A stretch of 27,229 nucleotides of DNA from positions 1-27,229 of the forward strand of contig CAJVPP010000713.1 of the NCBI GenBank assembly GCA_910592005.1. The letters run 5' to 3'. The notes under the pieces were generated by a model. The model made no database searches and had not been told where the DNA came from. It was given only the letters and a program-made list of their open reading frames with translations. Position numbers and translations under genes: made by a program. Origin of the DNA: Funneliformis mosseae (taxonomy: Eukaryota; Glomeromycota; Glomeromycetes; Glomerales; Glomeraceae). The stretch's first letter is position 1. Each line of letters begins with the position of its first letter. Of this stretch, positions 1 through 11,840 are shown piece after piece.

Positions 1-1341
1 ACAAAATACTTAACAAATATGATAGTTAAATCATGTAAAATTAATAAAAAAGAATAATATATTTTTTTGCAATTTTTCGGAATATACAGAAAATAAAGAA
101 GCGGAAAGTAAAAGATCGTTGCGAAACGCTGAGTATGATGCTTTATTTATATGTCAGTTTATGGTAATTTGTATTTTGTACCTCCTTATAATATAAACCA
201 TATATAATACCCCCCTATTAAAATATCATACTGTTTAATGTATCCTGCTTTTCACAAGATACCCACGGGTACGAATCAATTTCTAAATTGAGAAAATTGA
301 TTTATACCTAGGGTATCTTGTGCAGTGCTCTACGGTAGCAATTAATTTGTATATACTGTATTTTCAAATCAAAAATATTTCTAATGAATAAAAAATTGAT
401 CATATTTATCTATTTTTTTAAAACTTATAAATTGAAATTCTGATAGAAATCTTAGAAGAAAAATAATAAAAATATCATAATTAATAAATATATCAAAAAA
501 TAATCAAAAATTCAAAAAGAAAATAATTGAAATATTAGAAATAATGGAAATGAAATATTAGATATAATAGTAAATCTATAATAGAAATTTCAGAAATTAT
601 TAAAAAACTATTAATAGAATGATAAATAAAAATTATAAATAATATAATAAAAATTACAAAAGAAAATAATGGAATTAACAAAAATTATAAAAGAAAATAA
701 TAGAAATTATAAATAAAAATATTAATAAATAAATACTTATATTTTAATATAAAATATAAAATAATATCAAAATAAAAATTTTGAAAATAAATTTATTTAG
801 AAAAATTAAGAGATAAATAAATAATTATAACTGAACTACATATTAAATGTTAATTTAATAACTTATGAAGATAATAAAAATTAAACATATTTAAAGAAAA
901 TAATAAACTACAATATAAAATTATAAAATGAAGATAGAGAAATACTTGAAGATAAATAAATATAATTTATTAGAAAAGAAATTTTAATATAAAAATTAAG
1001 TTAATAAGTTTCTTAGATAAATAAAAATTAATTTATATAATAAATCCGTTGAAGATGAGTAGCAAAAACAATTCAAAAAATATAGCTTTTGTTAAAATTA
1101 TCAAACTTAAAGATATTGATAATTTGTAAAATTTGGATTTTAGCAATTATAGCATTAATCATGATCAAAAATGATTACATTTTTAATTGCAAATTTTATT
1201 GGTCAAAATCAATTTTTAACATTAAATTCTTTAATAAAAAGGATTTATTAGAATTTTTACTTTTTTGTTACATTAAAAAAAAACAAATTTGCATATATAT
1301 AAATATATATTTTCATATTTTGTAAAGCTTAAATCAACAAA
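1..1341. other. AT-rich intergenic region downstream of separase
   Basis: No supportable gene. From about 340 to 1340 it is nearly all A and T with short runs of AATAATA-like words. The 78-codon open frame at 1089-1325 is dominated by Ile, Lys, Phe and Asn, as expected from AT-rich noise. The first 340 bases are less AT-biased and contain the foldback described separately. Separase transcription should end in this region, because its stop codon is at 1342-1344 on the minus strand, but I cannot fix a poly(A) site. Confidence 0.6.
253..322. repeat. 70-base imperfect foldback (hairpin)
   Basis: The left arm begins CACAAGATACCC and the right arm ends GGGTATCTTGTG, an exact 12-base reverse complement. 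Pairing continues imperfectly inward through AATCAATTT / AAATTGATT to a short centre. It is directly followed at 324-333 by AGTGCTCTAC. That ten-mer is the exact reverse complement of the right terminal repeat of the transposon-like element ending at 18340. The foldback could be a small transposon end or a remnant. No target duplication was found. Confidence 0.6.
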
Positions 1342-2414
1342 TTATTTGCTCTGTAAATAACATGGTATACCATATACCACCGGAGCTGAACCAATTAGAT
1401 ATTTTAATTTACAAGCATTCCTTGCAATTGTAACAGCTTGAACCAATGATACCTTTTTTTTTGATATTGTGGTTTCTCCATTAGGATTTAATCCCCAATT
1501 CCGAAACAGAGATTTACTAAATCGATCAAAATCCACATCAGTGACATCCCATAAATTTGCAACAATTGCCGGGCTATCATAATAAAATTTATTAGTATCT
1601 TTGAAACCTATTATAATATATTCATGATTTTTATTTTAAACTTACCTTCCAGCTAATAAATAACTTAAAATGATACCAGAAGGATCAAATTCTCCTCCTA
1701 ATTTTAATTGTCCACTACTACAACCGAATAGAAGTGTTACAGCACAACGATCCAAATGTCTAAGCTTATTTTTCTTACAATATGCTTCACCAGCGCCATG
1801 TCCAAAATACCTTAATGATAATGTCAAATAATGTAGTTTTTATAGATATATTTATATACACGCAAATAAATAATGATCGTTTTGCTTACATGAAAAGATC
1901 TTTATTTGCAAGACCATCTATCCATTCTTGATCGGTAGGAATTCGTCCAGTAATTCCATCTGAACCTTTAATGCTTTTTAAAAAGATTATTTCATGTTTT
2001 CCTAAAGATATAAAATAAAATACCAATTTTTAAAGATACATACTTTTTTACAAAACCTTCAAATTCATTTTGTGTATGTTTCAGGTCTTGACTTGGATTA
2101 AGAACATAAAATGATTTATGCTGATCAATGACATAGTCCAACCATCCTTGTTTATTGTCTTGCTTGTTATTAACATGATTTGTTAACATAATTCTGTCTC
2201 TCAAAAATGAAAGAGATGGTAATCTTGAAACAGCTTGTGATCGTAAACATGGTAGACTTTCCCATGGTAACATTTGTACATATTTATCAAGAATTAAAAT
2301 AACATGTTGGTCATCAACATTGGAGCTCATAGTATCATCACAAGATAACGCGTCTTGAACATCAATAATAAGCTTTAAAGATTTAAAAACGTGAGAGAGC
2401 GTAACGTTAAGTAA
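1342..2414 (-). other. ESP1: Separase catalytic (C50) domain, last four exons
   Basis: These exons encode the caspase-like fold. Visible landmarks in order are ILILDKYVQMLPWE (start of the fold), FYVLNPSQDL, GITGRIP, the His dyad motif YFGHGAGE, the Cys dyad motif LLFGCSSG, SYLLAGSPAIVANLWDVTD, and KYLIGSAPVVYGIP just before the stop. Both residues of the His/Cys dyad are present, so the enzyme should be active. The His and Cys motifs sit together in the exon 1810-1646. Confidence 0.93.
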
Positions 2415-5400
2415 CTAGTTGTTTTCAATACGCAGTTTAAGATCAAATGTAACACTAAATATACAAAATCCTAAACTAGTGCGTGCAAAACTACTCATTA
2501 TTTATAATCAAAAATATAACAAACCTGATCCAAGTCAATTTCGTCATATCCAACCTGTTGATCATTATATTTATTATACGCATCAACTAGGAAATAAAGA
2601 ATATCCTCAATATCTTGATCTTGTGCATCTGAACCCAGTCGCAGAAATGATTTGCAAAGCTCTATTTCAATATCAAGCTTCTTAACTTTTGAACGCTTTC
2701 TAGATGATTTTCCACTTTCACACTTGAATAATAAGCTATCTATCTTTTCTTTAAATTTTAATATCCGATTGGAAGATTGTTGTTTATCTGCCATTAATAT
2801 CCCCTAATAAAAAGATCAATTTATTAACTAACATCTTCATAAAGCTTTCAAATGCGTTAATTCGAAATTTACCTTGAAACCACCAAGCCATAAATTCTCT
2901 ATATTGTACAGCAAATGTTTTAGTCGTACATCCAATCCCTTCCTTGTTTTCCACCATTCTTTTGATGTTGAAGGATTACTCATAATTTGATTACATAAAT
3001 CCAAAATAGCATTAAATTCTCGAATTGCCTCTTTATAACTAAACACATCACTTTCTCCGTCCCTGCTTGATTGACGTTTCAATGGTAATCGAAGCAGAAG
3101 TGGAGTCATTTTCCGTTGATATCGACAAATGTACATATCATTTGTTTCAATGTCAACAGAAACTGAGCAAACCGTCCAATTAGGAGGCAAAATATCCAAA
3201 AATTCTTTTTGAAACTCATTATAAGTCAAGATAGGTTCATTTTTATATCGTTGTGTTAGCGCCGTTAAAAAGCTTCGACGTGATACAGTTTCATCATCAT
3301 ATAACTGATATTCATCTTCATTCTGCAAAATATCAGACTCGGATGGTAATGTAGAAATTTTTTGTGGCCACTGATTGTCAAAACACAAAAAAGGATCTTT
3401 ACATTTCTCGTTCAATGCAGTATAGAATTCTCTCTTCGCTGTAAGTGCTTTTGTCATCTCTAAATACCGAAAATTTAAGTTACATTTACTAAATTTAAAT
3501 CAAAAAACTTAAATAAATAAATAAATATTTTTTTACCCAAATAAAAGGCACAAATGGTAGCCATCTCGCTTTGATCAATATTTAATTGGCTTTGCCCGTA
3601 AGCTTTGATCATAGTTACCGTAGATATGCATAGAGAAGTTTCTTGTAACAAATGCGTTGGCCCACACTCATATGCCAAATCGTAAACTTCCATCAAGCAT
3701 TCAAGTGTCTTGTCGATTTCTTCGATTATCACTAACGTTGTTAAGGTCATGGATTGTTTAACTCTACACGACTTTTTTTGAACATTCATCATTGGTAACG
3801 AAAGTACTGTGCAGAATATTTCACAATAAATTCAGATTATACTACACAAATTATAATGCAAAATAAAATAAATAAAATACCAGAGTCAAGAACATTTTCA
3901 TATAACAAGTGATTCTGATTCGTTAGTTTGGCGGTAATCTCCAACATTTTAACTTTGCTCAAAATAAGTAGATGTTCAGCCTGTAAAAAAAAGCAAATTC
4001 TAGTCATATAATATATTTAACTAGTTGTAGACAATATTCATTGTTCTAAAGTATCTAACCTTTTCGAGGCATGTTTGGTTCATTAACTTTTCATGTTCGA
4101 TCAACCTAAGTCCTTCTTCAATTTTACCTCGTTTGCTTAAAATCAATCCTAAAAAAACCATGTTGTTTTTGTACTTATATAAGATATTTAATTATGAATA
4201 TCTCAAAAATTATATATTAAACAAACCTTGACGACGGAACAATTCACTTTTCAGATATGCAAGTAAACAGCATTCATAATCGGCTATTCGTTTATAATTT
4301 ATTAAAGTTTATGAATCAATTATATTCAATCTTCAATCTCATTAAAAATCAAACAGTTACCTTTCCCTGTAAATTTATCCTTTGGTGTGTCAGAGTATGA
4401 AATAAATTTCTTGCTTCTTGGTGTTTGTAATACACTATAATTTAAATAAGCCGAAAATTTATATATGTCAAATTTAATCAGAAAATTTTAAATAACAAAA
4501 ATGTTATGAAACCTTGTGTCTAGATGTTCGATTTTAGAAATGTATTCCTCTTTCATAATATTGGTCAAAATATCAACAGCCTTACTATAATATTCTAATG
4601 CAAATTCATAACACCGTTTTTGATTATCGAAATCACCTTGCCTAAATTTGAAATCCCCCTCTCGATATTTGAAGTCACCAAAGCATAATTTGGCAAGAAC
4701 TTCTTCTTTTCGAAAGATGATAGCCTTTGATGAAAAAGAATAAACATAATAAAATAAACGTAGAATGGTTCGAAGATATAATCAACTTTTCATATTACAA
4801 ACTTTTCGTTGGTATTCAATGACTTGGTTGATCTTTTCTTCGCTTTCTTTCCAACAATGCCTTCGGAATTCCAATTCGGCAAAATTTAGTAAAACACGAC
4901 TCATGTTCGTTTTCGCTTTAGTTGATTGAATTAACTCAAATGCTTGTTGAAAACAGTAATCAGCCTCTTTCGCGCTTCCTCGTAAAATATGTAATTGACC
5001 TAGATGATGATTACATTCAAAAAGCATCTGTGAAAATAAGAAAAAACAGTGGTTGATATTTAAATGTTGTATATTCAATAAATTAATTAAATGCTAGCAC
5101 ATAATACTTGTAAAACACGCCATTTCCATCTTTGTGCGGTTAAATTTAAAAAACCACCAAAAAATTCCCCATTTATCCCAGTTGAACATTTATTAGTCAC
5201 GTTATTTTCAACAAGAAAAGGATTAACTTCTGCGTTCACTTTATCATGATAATGGTGTTTTCCATTAAGATTAACATTTCTCATCATTCTGTTAAGTAAG
5301 TGAATTGCTTGTGTGACGTCACTTATGGCATTTTCTAAACGGCCCTATAGTAGGAAATAAATTAAAAATGATAATCTAATTTAAATAATTCAAAATAAAC

Positions 5401-8400
5401 AGAAGAAATTATATAATTACTTACTAAACGTATTAAAATACGAGATCTCGTGTAAGAAGCGTCCACGAGCAACATTTGCTCATTCTTTCGTTGCCTAGCC
5501 AATCTAGCTGCGACCACAGGATCCTTTTGAGCATTTCTGTTATTTGCCACCAAAATCGTCTGATCAAAAAATGAAACGCTAAAAGAATGGAAACTAATAT
5601 TCAATAAAATGAATATAACTTAAATAAAATAAAAAAATATATAAAATGACTATTTACCTTTTATCCATATAACCAATTGCACATAAATAGTGGCTATATC
5701 CCAGCATCCACGACAGTCTTGCTTCATTCAAACAAGTATTGGAATCAAGGATATCTTTAGCTCTTTCAAAAGCCATTCCAGCTCTACCAGTATATCCAAG
5801 GTTTAAATACATTTGACCAATCTGTGCATATAAAATTACCGAATCTAAGTTTAAAATTTCAAACAATTTAATAATTCAAACTTTCTTTTAATAAATAATT
5901 TATCAAATTAATTAACTAACCCGAATATTTGTCAGTTGTATCTCGAATTCCATTATTTAAACTTAACATTATATTCAGTGTTTTGATTTTGTTACTTGGT
6001 TGATTTGTGACCCCAAAAAAATCCACAAGCAATTCTTAAATTATTAAAATTGTTGTCAAGAAATATATGATTATAAACATTAATTGATTATAAAAAATTT
6101 TGTAATTGTATTAAGGATACGAAGGTGACCATATAATCTTTCAATTTCATCAATTTTTTCCTTGGCGATTTCTATATGTTTATGCTTAATGGTGCATCCA
6201 AGTTTATAAGGAGGAATATTTTTTAAAATACCATCCCATATGATAAACGCACTTTCAAACGAATCGTTTGAGAGATTCTCCGAATCAAGTGTAAGAATAC
6301 CAGTCAAAGAATAAGCGGCCGCCAAGTAATAAGAACAAAGATGTCCAAGATTATTGTCCTTGCCAAAATTCTATAATTAAGGTAATTTTTCTTATTATTC
6401 AAGGGTGAAAAAGTTTAAAAAGTCGAAGAAATTGAAAATAAACAATACATCGGTTTTTAATAAATCAATTGCTCCCTCGATAAATTTTAATGCAGAACCT
6501 TGACCTGAATCACTTTCTATGCATATCATAATCTTAACTTTTTCAATTAGTATCCTATTTAATTTACATAAAATTCATGATTAACATAAATTAAAAAACC
6601 TGAAACAATTTATTGTAATAATTTCATTGACTGACCTAGCACGCCGAATAGGAAATTCCTCAGGAAGATAACAAGACAACAAAGTATCAATTAATGACTT
6701 TTCCACATTTAAGAAATCGAATTGAATATTACGCGAGGTTAATATACGCTCCTTTAATACGCGCAACTCGTATTCTAACAGCCCTGCAGAATCGATCAAA
6801 TTACATCCTGCATCCAAGAAAATATCTTGAATTGAGGTGAATTCGCCATCTGGACAATTAATATAAGTTGAATTGATATACCGATCAATTATGTTAGGAA
6901 TTAACGGCAGTTTTTGAGAAGCGGATAAAACTGTTTGTGAAGAAACCAATTTCGAGAATTGAAGGAAATCTCGTTGAGGAATATATCTTAGAGATTTTTC
7001 AAAAGCTTTGGTAGCTTTCTTTTAAAATAAAACATTTTTTTTTTTTTGTTAACGTTAATTCCAATCCTAATTATATAACACTTCATATATTTACATAAAC
7101 AACCACGAACCTTATATTCACCCGATTTATAATAAAAATTGCCAATGCGACAATACGCTCTTAAAATAGAATGAAGCCCTTCTCTACATGACGTATGCTG
7201 AACAATCTTGTATGCTTGATCGATGTAAGACATGCAGTTCTTATAACCATTCTGTTGATATAAATTAAATTCTAATTGGGAAAGGACATCATATATATCA
7301 ATAATAATTTGCACAATGTTTTCCGGATTTAAATAAGTTGAATCCTTTTCTCGCAAATAATGAGACTTTAAATAATAGTATAAAAAGATTAGTTAATACA
7401 GTTCCTAAAATAATTAGTCGATTATACTTTCATACCTTGTACTCAACAAAATAATTTTCACAAATCAAGTTAAAACAGATGGAAATAGCTTGAATCAAAT
7501 CTTTAAGACAAGTACAAACGCTCTCTTCATTAAACTCTTGTGATGCTATGAATTCCACTATTTTTATAATTGGTTCTCGAATCAATTCAACCACCTTGAA
7601 AAGCTGTGAAAGTGCACTGATTTCTTTTTTGGACAGCTTTTCCATTAGATTACTTTTTGATAGTTCATTAAAAACAAATTGCGCCTCTTTAATTCGTTTT
7701 ATCGTATCTTTTGCTATTATGAAAATTAATAAATTAAATATAAAAAAATGACATACATATACATATATACATATATTTTAAAGACAAGATGGGTAAAATA
7801 CTTTGTTTGGTGCATATCAGATTTTGTAATGCAAAGTGTGCAATTTCAATCCTTAAATCTGCGATTTGTAACAAGTTTCCTAAATCTTGTGCTGAATGTT
7901 TATACTGAGATGATTCTTGTAACGAACTAATAATTGATTCATAAAACTCTAATGATTTCTTGCAATTGTTGCTCTAACAATTTAAACCATAAAAATTAGA
8001 AGTAGTAGAAAAGATAACGATTCTTTATCAAAAATTAAATTTTTTACCTTTCGAGCAACATATGAATAATGATTACGCCAAATCAAGAATTTTGGATTTT
8101 CGGTAACATTATAAATATATTTCTCCACCAATATCAACATTTCATCATAAAACGCGTTCAATTCTTGAAATACTAAAGCAGATCGTACTGAATTTCATAT
8201 ATACTTAATTAGAAATAATGAATTTCGTTGATTTTTTTTTTAAAAAAAAAAATAAAATAAATTACTATTTCATTAACTACCATTTTTACATTTTCTCTCA
8301 AAATTAAGAGCAAACCATAAACTGGTTTCGAAAAATTTAGATAAATCGAATCGCGTAGTCAAAATAAATGAATGCATGTAAAAGGAACATAATTTCAAAA

Positions 8401-9049
8401 ATGTACTCAGTATGTCCTCCACTAAAAATCATAAAATAATATATATATAATATATATTTTTTTAGATAAAAAAAAATTTTGATGAATTTTTGTATTTTAA
8501 ATAAGAGTTTATTATAATAAAATACCTGTTGAATCGTGAAGGCCATTAATTGCCTTTGAAATTATACGCATTAAAAGCTCTAAATGTACCACAGCTTGTT
8601 TCGAATCTACCGTTTTGATTCCGGAGATATTGGTAGGTTTAAAATAAATCAAAAGTCTTGATCGCAATTTCTGTAACGGTTCGATTATGTCGGTATACTA
8701 TCATTGAGAAATATATTCAATGGAATTAGAAATTTTCAAGGATAATTAAAAAAATTATTGATAAGTTACTGACCAAACCAAATTCAACAAGTCTTGTAAT
8801 AAGAGTCAAAAGCGCCTTATCGATTTTTAGTTGCACAACTTTTGATTTTTCGACCTTTTCCAACTCATAAATTGCGGATAAAGTTCCATTTGCCAAATTC
8901 CGAAATTTAGTGTCAAGTACAGTAGTTTCATTTTGTGTTTGTTCCGAGAAACAATTTGTTCTATTAGGACGCGTCTTTAACATATCAAACATTGTTTGTA
9001 AGTTCTTATTTACGATATCCTTAAGTATGGAAGATTTTGAGGTGGACAT
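1342..9049 (-). CDS. ESP1: Separase (cohesin-cleaving cysteine protease, peptidase C50)
   Basis: Separase cuts the cohesin kleisin subunit at anaphase onset and so releases sister chromatids. In known systems securin holds it inactive. Splicing 27 exons gives 5,610 coding bases, 1,869 residues, a normal size for the family. The N-terminal two thirds is helical and TPR-like (for example exons at 5658-5844 and 4803-5027). A pre-catalytic region with PPNWTV lies near residue 1389. The catalytic domain follows: LPWESLP near 1635, FYVLNPSQDL, YFGHGAGE with catalytic His near 1742, LLFGCSSG with catalytic Cys near 1768, then NLWDVTD and KYLIGSAPVVYG at the C-terminus. The start is the ATG at 9047-9049; an in-frame ATG at 9089-9091 would add 14 hydrophobic residues and seems less likely. 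Every junction is GT-AG and keeps frame. The family is certain; individual splice sites are mostly strong but inferred. Confidence 0.93.
1342..9049 (-). other. ESP1: Separase exon-intron structure (27 exons)
   Basis: Exons from 5' to 3' on the minus strand: 9049-8774, 8697-8526, 8421-8281, 8187-8048, 7973-7802, 7713-7436, 7365-7111, 7018-6636, 6554-6449, 6370-6121, 6034-5921, 5844-5658, 5578-5425, 5344-5108, 5027-4803, 4724-4513, 4434-4361, 4283-4227, 4148-4060, 3980-3881, 3806-3537, 3459-2873, 2803-2525, 2414-2044, 1973-1890, 1810-1646, 1573-1342. Introns are 69-110 bases. The smallest exon is 57 bases. Two junctions are less certain. The exon ending at 5578 could start 15 bases earlier (5593) in the same frame. 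The intron at 1974-2043 uses an acceptor after AAAAAG without a pyrimidine tract, chosen because it restores the family pattern before GITGRIP. Confidence 0.8.
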
Positions 9050-9108
9050 TGCGATCAAAAATCTGAACTTTAATAGATATACCAATAGCAAATAGCAAAG
9101 TATCCTTT

Positions 9109-9143
9109 ACGCGATTTTATACTGCGGGTAAAAAAACGCGAAA
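9109..9143. promoter_or_regulatory. Two ACGCG boxes (MCB/E2F-like) upstream of separase
   Basis: ACGCGA lies at 9109-9114 and ACGCGAAA at 9136-9143, which reads TTTCGCGT on the gene strand. They are 60-95 bases upstream of the separase ATG. In fungi ACGCG (MluI cell-cycle box) binds MBF-type factors at G1/S, and TTTCGCG is an E2F-like core. CG is scarce in this DNA, so two such boxes close together upstream of a cell-cycle gene are suggestive. Function is inferred. Confidence 0.45.
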
Positions 9144-9208
9144 CGGAAAGTCTGCAGATCTTTATTAATTTTAGTTTCTGCACTGCATAACAAATATATT
9201 AAATTTGG

Positions 9209-9230
9209 ATTGGATCCCGGACGATCCAAT
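9209..9230. repeat. Small perfect palindrome in the separase upstream patch
   Basis: ATTGGATC and GATCCAAT form eight-base arms around the six-base loop CCGGAC. A second small palindrome, GGGA-TGC-TCCC, lies about 50 bases further from the gene. Both sit about 160-230 bases upstream of the separase ATG in the only noticeably GC-richer patch of this spacer. They may be a cis-acting site or a transposon remnant. Confidence 0.4.
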
Positions 9231-10400
9231 TGGGATTGAATTTTCAAACTAGGGTATATCCCATGATTGAGGGATGCTCCCAAAAGATTTCTGCAGAATG
9301 TCATTCAAATTTATAAATAAGCATTTTTTATCAAAAATGGTTTCAAACAACAAAATAAAATTTACATGCTTACATCCATCCATTGTTCTATTCCAAGATA
9401 TAATACATTTTTATTCATATTGTATCTAATATGGCGTTGACCTATTATTCAGCCAATTCTAATATATCACTCATATGAAATATATTTTCTATAAGATTTG
9501 ATTTTCCGAGTTACCATAGTTTTGTGTCGCAAATCTTTTTGGTGCTATTCCATACACAGCATCATAAGTATCATATCAATAACTAATGTGGCTTGCAGAA
9601 CTGCTTGCAGTTTTGAGCTTTTGTTATAAATAAATGATCAATGATTACGTAATCTTTTTTTTTAATAAAATTTTGTATTATTTCCAAGAAAAATTTGTTT
9701 TGTAGTAGTTATTAAAGATAAATATAAACCAAAAAGATCTCTTTTTTTTTTTTTTTATTTACACCTTTTCATACATAAGGAGGTTGTAAGAAATATTTTA
9801 ATGGAAAGAAAACGAGGGAAAAAAATCTTAGCTGTTATACAAAAAATTTATGAAATTTATAGATTGTCCCCATAAGAAAAAAGAAAATTATTATTTTTCC
9901 AAAAGGGCTTATATAAAGACTGCATATAAAAATAATTGAATAAAATTTATAGTAGTATATAAAAAAAAAAAAAAAAGTAAAATGTAAGAAATCAAAAAAA
10001 AGAAGCAAATAAATATCTAACCTACTAAATTTACTTCTTTTCTTCAATGTTTGTTATATATAAAAGCGATAAAAAGATGACGCGTTCCCGCATCCATTAA
10101 AATCGTCCAAAAGCCCTTCTCCAAAATTATATAATGAAAAAGATCCCAACAAATGATATTATTCTTGTCACAAACAAATATATAAAGAACGATATGAATA
10201 AAATTGTAATAGTAATGTAAATTATATCCGCTTAATGCATATAAATCAAATATGTTTCAAAACTTTCTTGTTCCATTAAAAAAAGTTATTCTTCATAAAG
10301 ATTATTCGTTATGCGAGAGATTCTATTAAGAGTATTCGCGTAATTTTATACGATCAAAATAATCTATAAAAATCGATATCATATGTACGAAAAAGTAAAA

Positions 10401-11594
10401 TTAACAAGAACATCCAGAACTTTGACCGGGATTTTGCCCATTCACCCTTGGTAGACCAGGAAGTGGACTTGGTCCTCCGTTAACAATTTGACGTGGGCGA
10501 GGGGACATCATGAGCTCAAGCGGAATTTTTTTAGCTGTGAAATATATCATTAGTTATTATTCATTGATTGATTTCATATAATATAATACAATCAAATTTG
10601 GCAAGTATTCATACCGATTTCCGTGAAAACGTCCCGAACACCATCACCTTTCTTTGCCGAAGTCTCGAAAAATAGCAAGCCTGCTTCGGCAGCATAGGCT
10701 TTAGCTTCATCAGTAGGAACTTGTCTCCCACTTTCTGGAGATTCTTCTTCGCCTTCTTCGGGTTGAACAAGATCTATTTTGTTACCTGCAAGAGCAATGA
10801 CAATATTAGGATTTGCCTGACGTTGAAGCTCTTTTACCCAAGATTTAGCTTTTTCAAGCGATTGCTAATTGAAGCCATTCACCAATTTCATTTATTGAAA
10901 ATTAGTCCAATTGTGGTATTTAAATTCATATTAACTCAAAGGGATAAATACATATACTAAAACTTACAGATTTTGTGACATCATAGACAACGACAGCTGC
11001 CTGGGCATTTCGATAATACATTGGAGCCAAAGAATGAAATCTCTCTTGACCAGCTGTATCCCAAATCTCAAATTTAATTACTTTGTCTTCCAAACGACAT
11101 TTTTGCGTTAAGAAGGCCGCTGAATAATTTTATAAATTAAACAATGTTATTTCGAAAGAAATAATTTATTTTGAATAGCAACATATATTATGGGATCAAC
11201 AAAATTCCATTTACCACCAATGGTTGGTTCTTTATTTTCTTGGAAGTCGTTATTGACGAATCTGAGTACCAGGCTAGATTTGCCTACGGCAGCTTCGCCT
11301 ATATAAAGTTCAAAATTACAAAATATATAGAAGGTATATTAATTTCTATCATTTCCTAAAGTATTTCTATAAAAAAAAAGAAGTCTAATGTCTCGTGATG
11401 AAAAGCTATATGGATATTTAACAACCAGTTGGATTAATAAGCATTTAAAATTGACGCACGATGGTAAAAAACTTACCGAGAAGAACTAATTTTACTTGAA
11501 CAGGTTTTAAATTATTTTGCGATTGTAGGTTATTACTCTCCCCACCAGCACGAGCGGGTGATTCAGAAATGCTTTGACGCGAATTATTTGACAT
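10401..11594 (-). CDS. Rab5-type small GTPase (Ypt5/Vps21 family)
   Basis: This is a membrane switch for early endosome tethering and fusion; GTP loading is controlled by Vps9-type exchange factors in known systems. Five exons (11594-11477, 11298-11215, 11119-10968, 10864-10615, 10534-10401) give 245 residues, slightly longer than typical Rab5. The order is a polar N-terminal extension (1-34), P-loop GEAAVGKSS at 40-48, switch I EPTIGAAFLTQ with Thr near 65, switch [20 protein letters not shown] at 87-104, [11 protein letters not shown] near 124-134, GNKIDL at 145-150, ETSAK at 185-189, and a Pro/Gly-rich tail ending CSC for double geranylgeranylation. The catalytic Gln (92) is present. The Rab5 call rests on the switch I/II wording and the WVKELQRQ segment. 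An acidic insert follows the NKID motif. Confidence 0.93.
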
Positions 11595-11840
11595 TTGTGA
11601 GTTATTAAAATGTTAAAATTGTTTCTTTTATTGTAAAGTATGTTCAAAAAGATGTTGAGGAAAAAAAAAAATATACTACTTCCTTTCGGCGTTGTTGGAT
11701 ACTCTATTAAGATTTTGTAGGTTATGGATTAAGGATGTTACCCTTGATTAGGTTACAACTGATCCTAAGATTGTGACAATAGTATTAATAGAATTCTTTA
11801 CCCCTGTAAAATACTTATAAATAGTTTGTTGATAGACATT
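11595..11840. promoter_or_regulatory. Divergent promoter region, Rab5 / fusion gene
   Basis: The two start codons point away from each other with 246 bases between them, so both promoters and 5' leaders must lie here. It is less AT-rich than the surrounding spacers, but I see no recognisable factor site or convincing TATA box. Shared use of the region is an inference from gene orientation. Confidence 0.5.

Larger units (their letters stand above)
9050..10400. other. Intergenic region between separase and Rab5 genes
   Basis: It holds the separase 5' region and the Rab5 3' region (both are on the minus strand). No supportable gene is present; open frames at 9107-9304 and 9835-10047 lack any recognisable pattern. 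A less AT-rich patch at about 9200-9300 contains small palindromes. Several long A or T runs occur, for example near 9740 and 9960. No terminator or poly(A) site can be fixed. Confidence 0.5.

Noticed and set aside
1089..1325. 78-codon open frame on the plus strand
   Set aside because: Composition is only Ile/Lys/Phe/Asn/Leu from AT-rich DNA, with no motif and no neighbouring exon.
1974..2115. Alternative separase splice using acceptor ATCTTTAG near 1999
   Set aside because: It needs a weak donor at GAAG|GTTTTG and inserts residues that break the spacing between the FEGF and GITGRIP motifs. The chosen GTATGT donor keeps family spacing.
2419..2685. Plus-strand open frame opposite separase exons
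   Set aside because: It is antisense to the separase exon at 2525-2803 and its intron; no family pattern.
8337..8546. Minus-strand open frame of 69 codons
   Set aside because: It overlaps the separase exon 8281-8421 in a different frame and runs through an intron.
9050..9091. In-frame upstream ATG for separase
   Set aside because: It would add a short hydrophobic stretch unlike the family and moves the start closer to the ACGCG boxes; the ATG at 9049 gives a normal polar start.
9835..10047. Minus-strand Phe/Ile/Tyr-rich open frame, membrane-like
   Set aside because: Hydrophobicity follows from T-rich codons; it lies in the probable Rab5 3' flank and has no recognisable motif.
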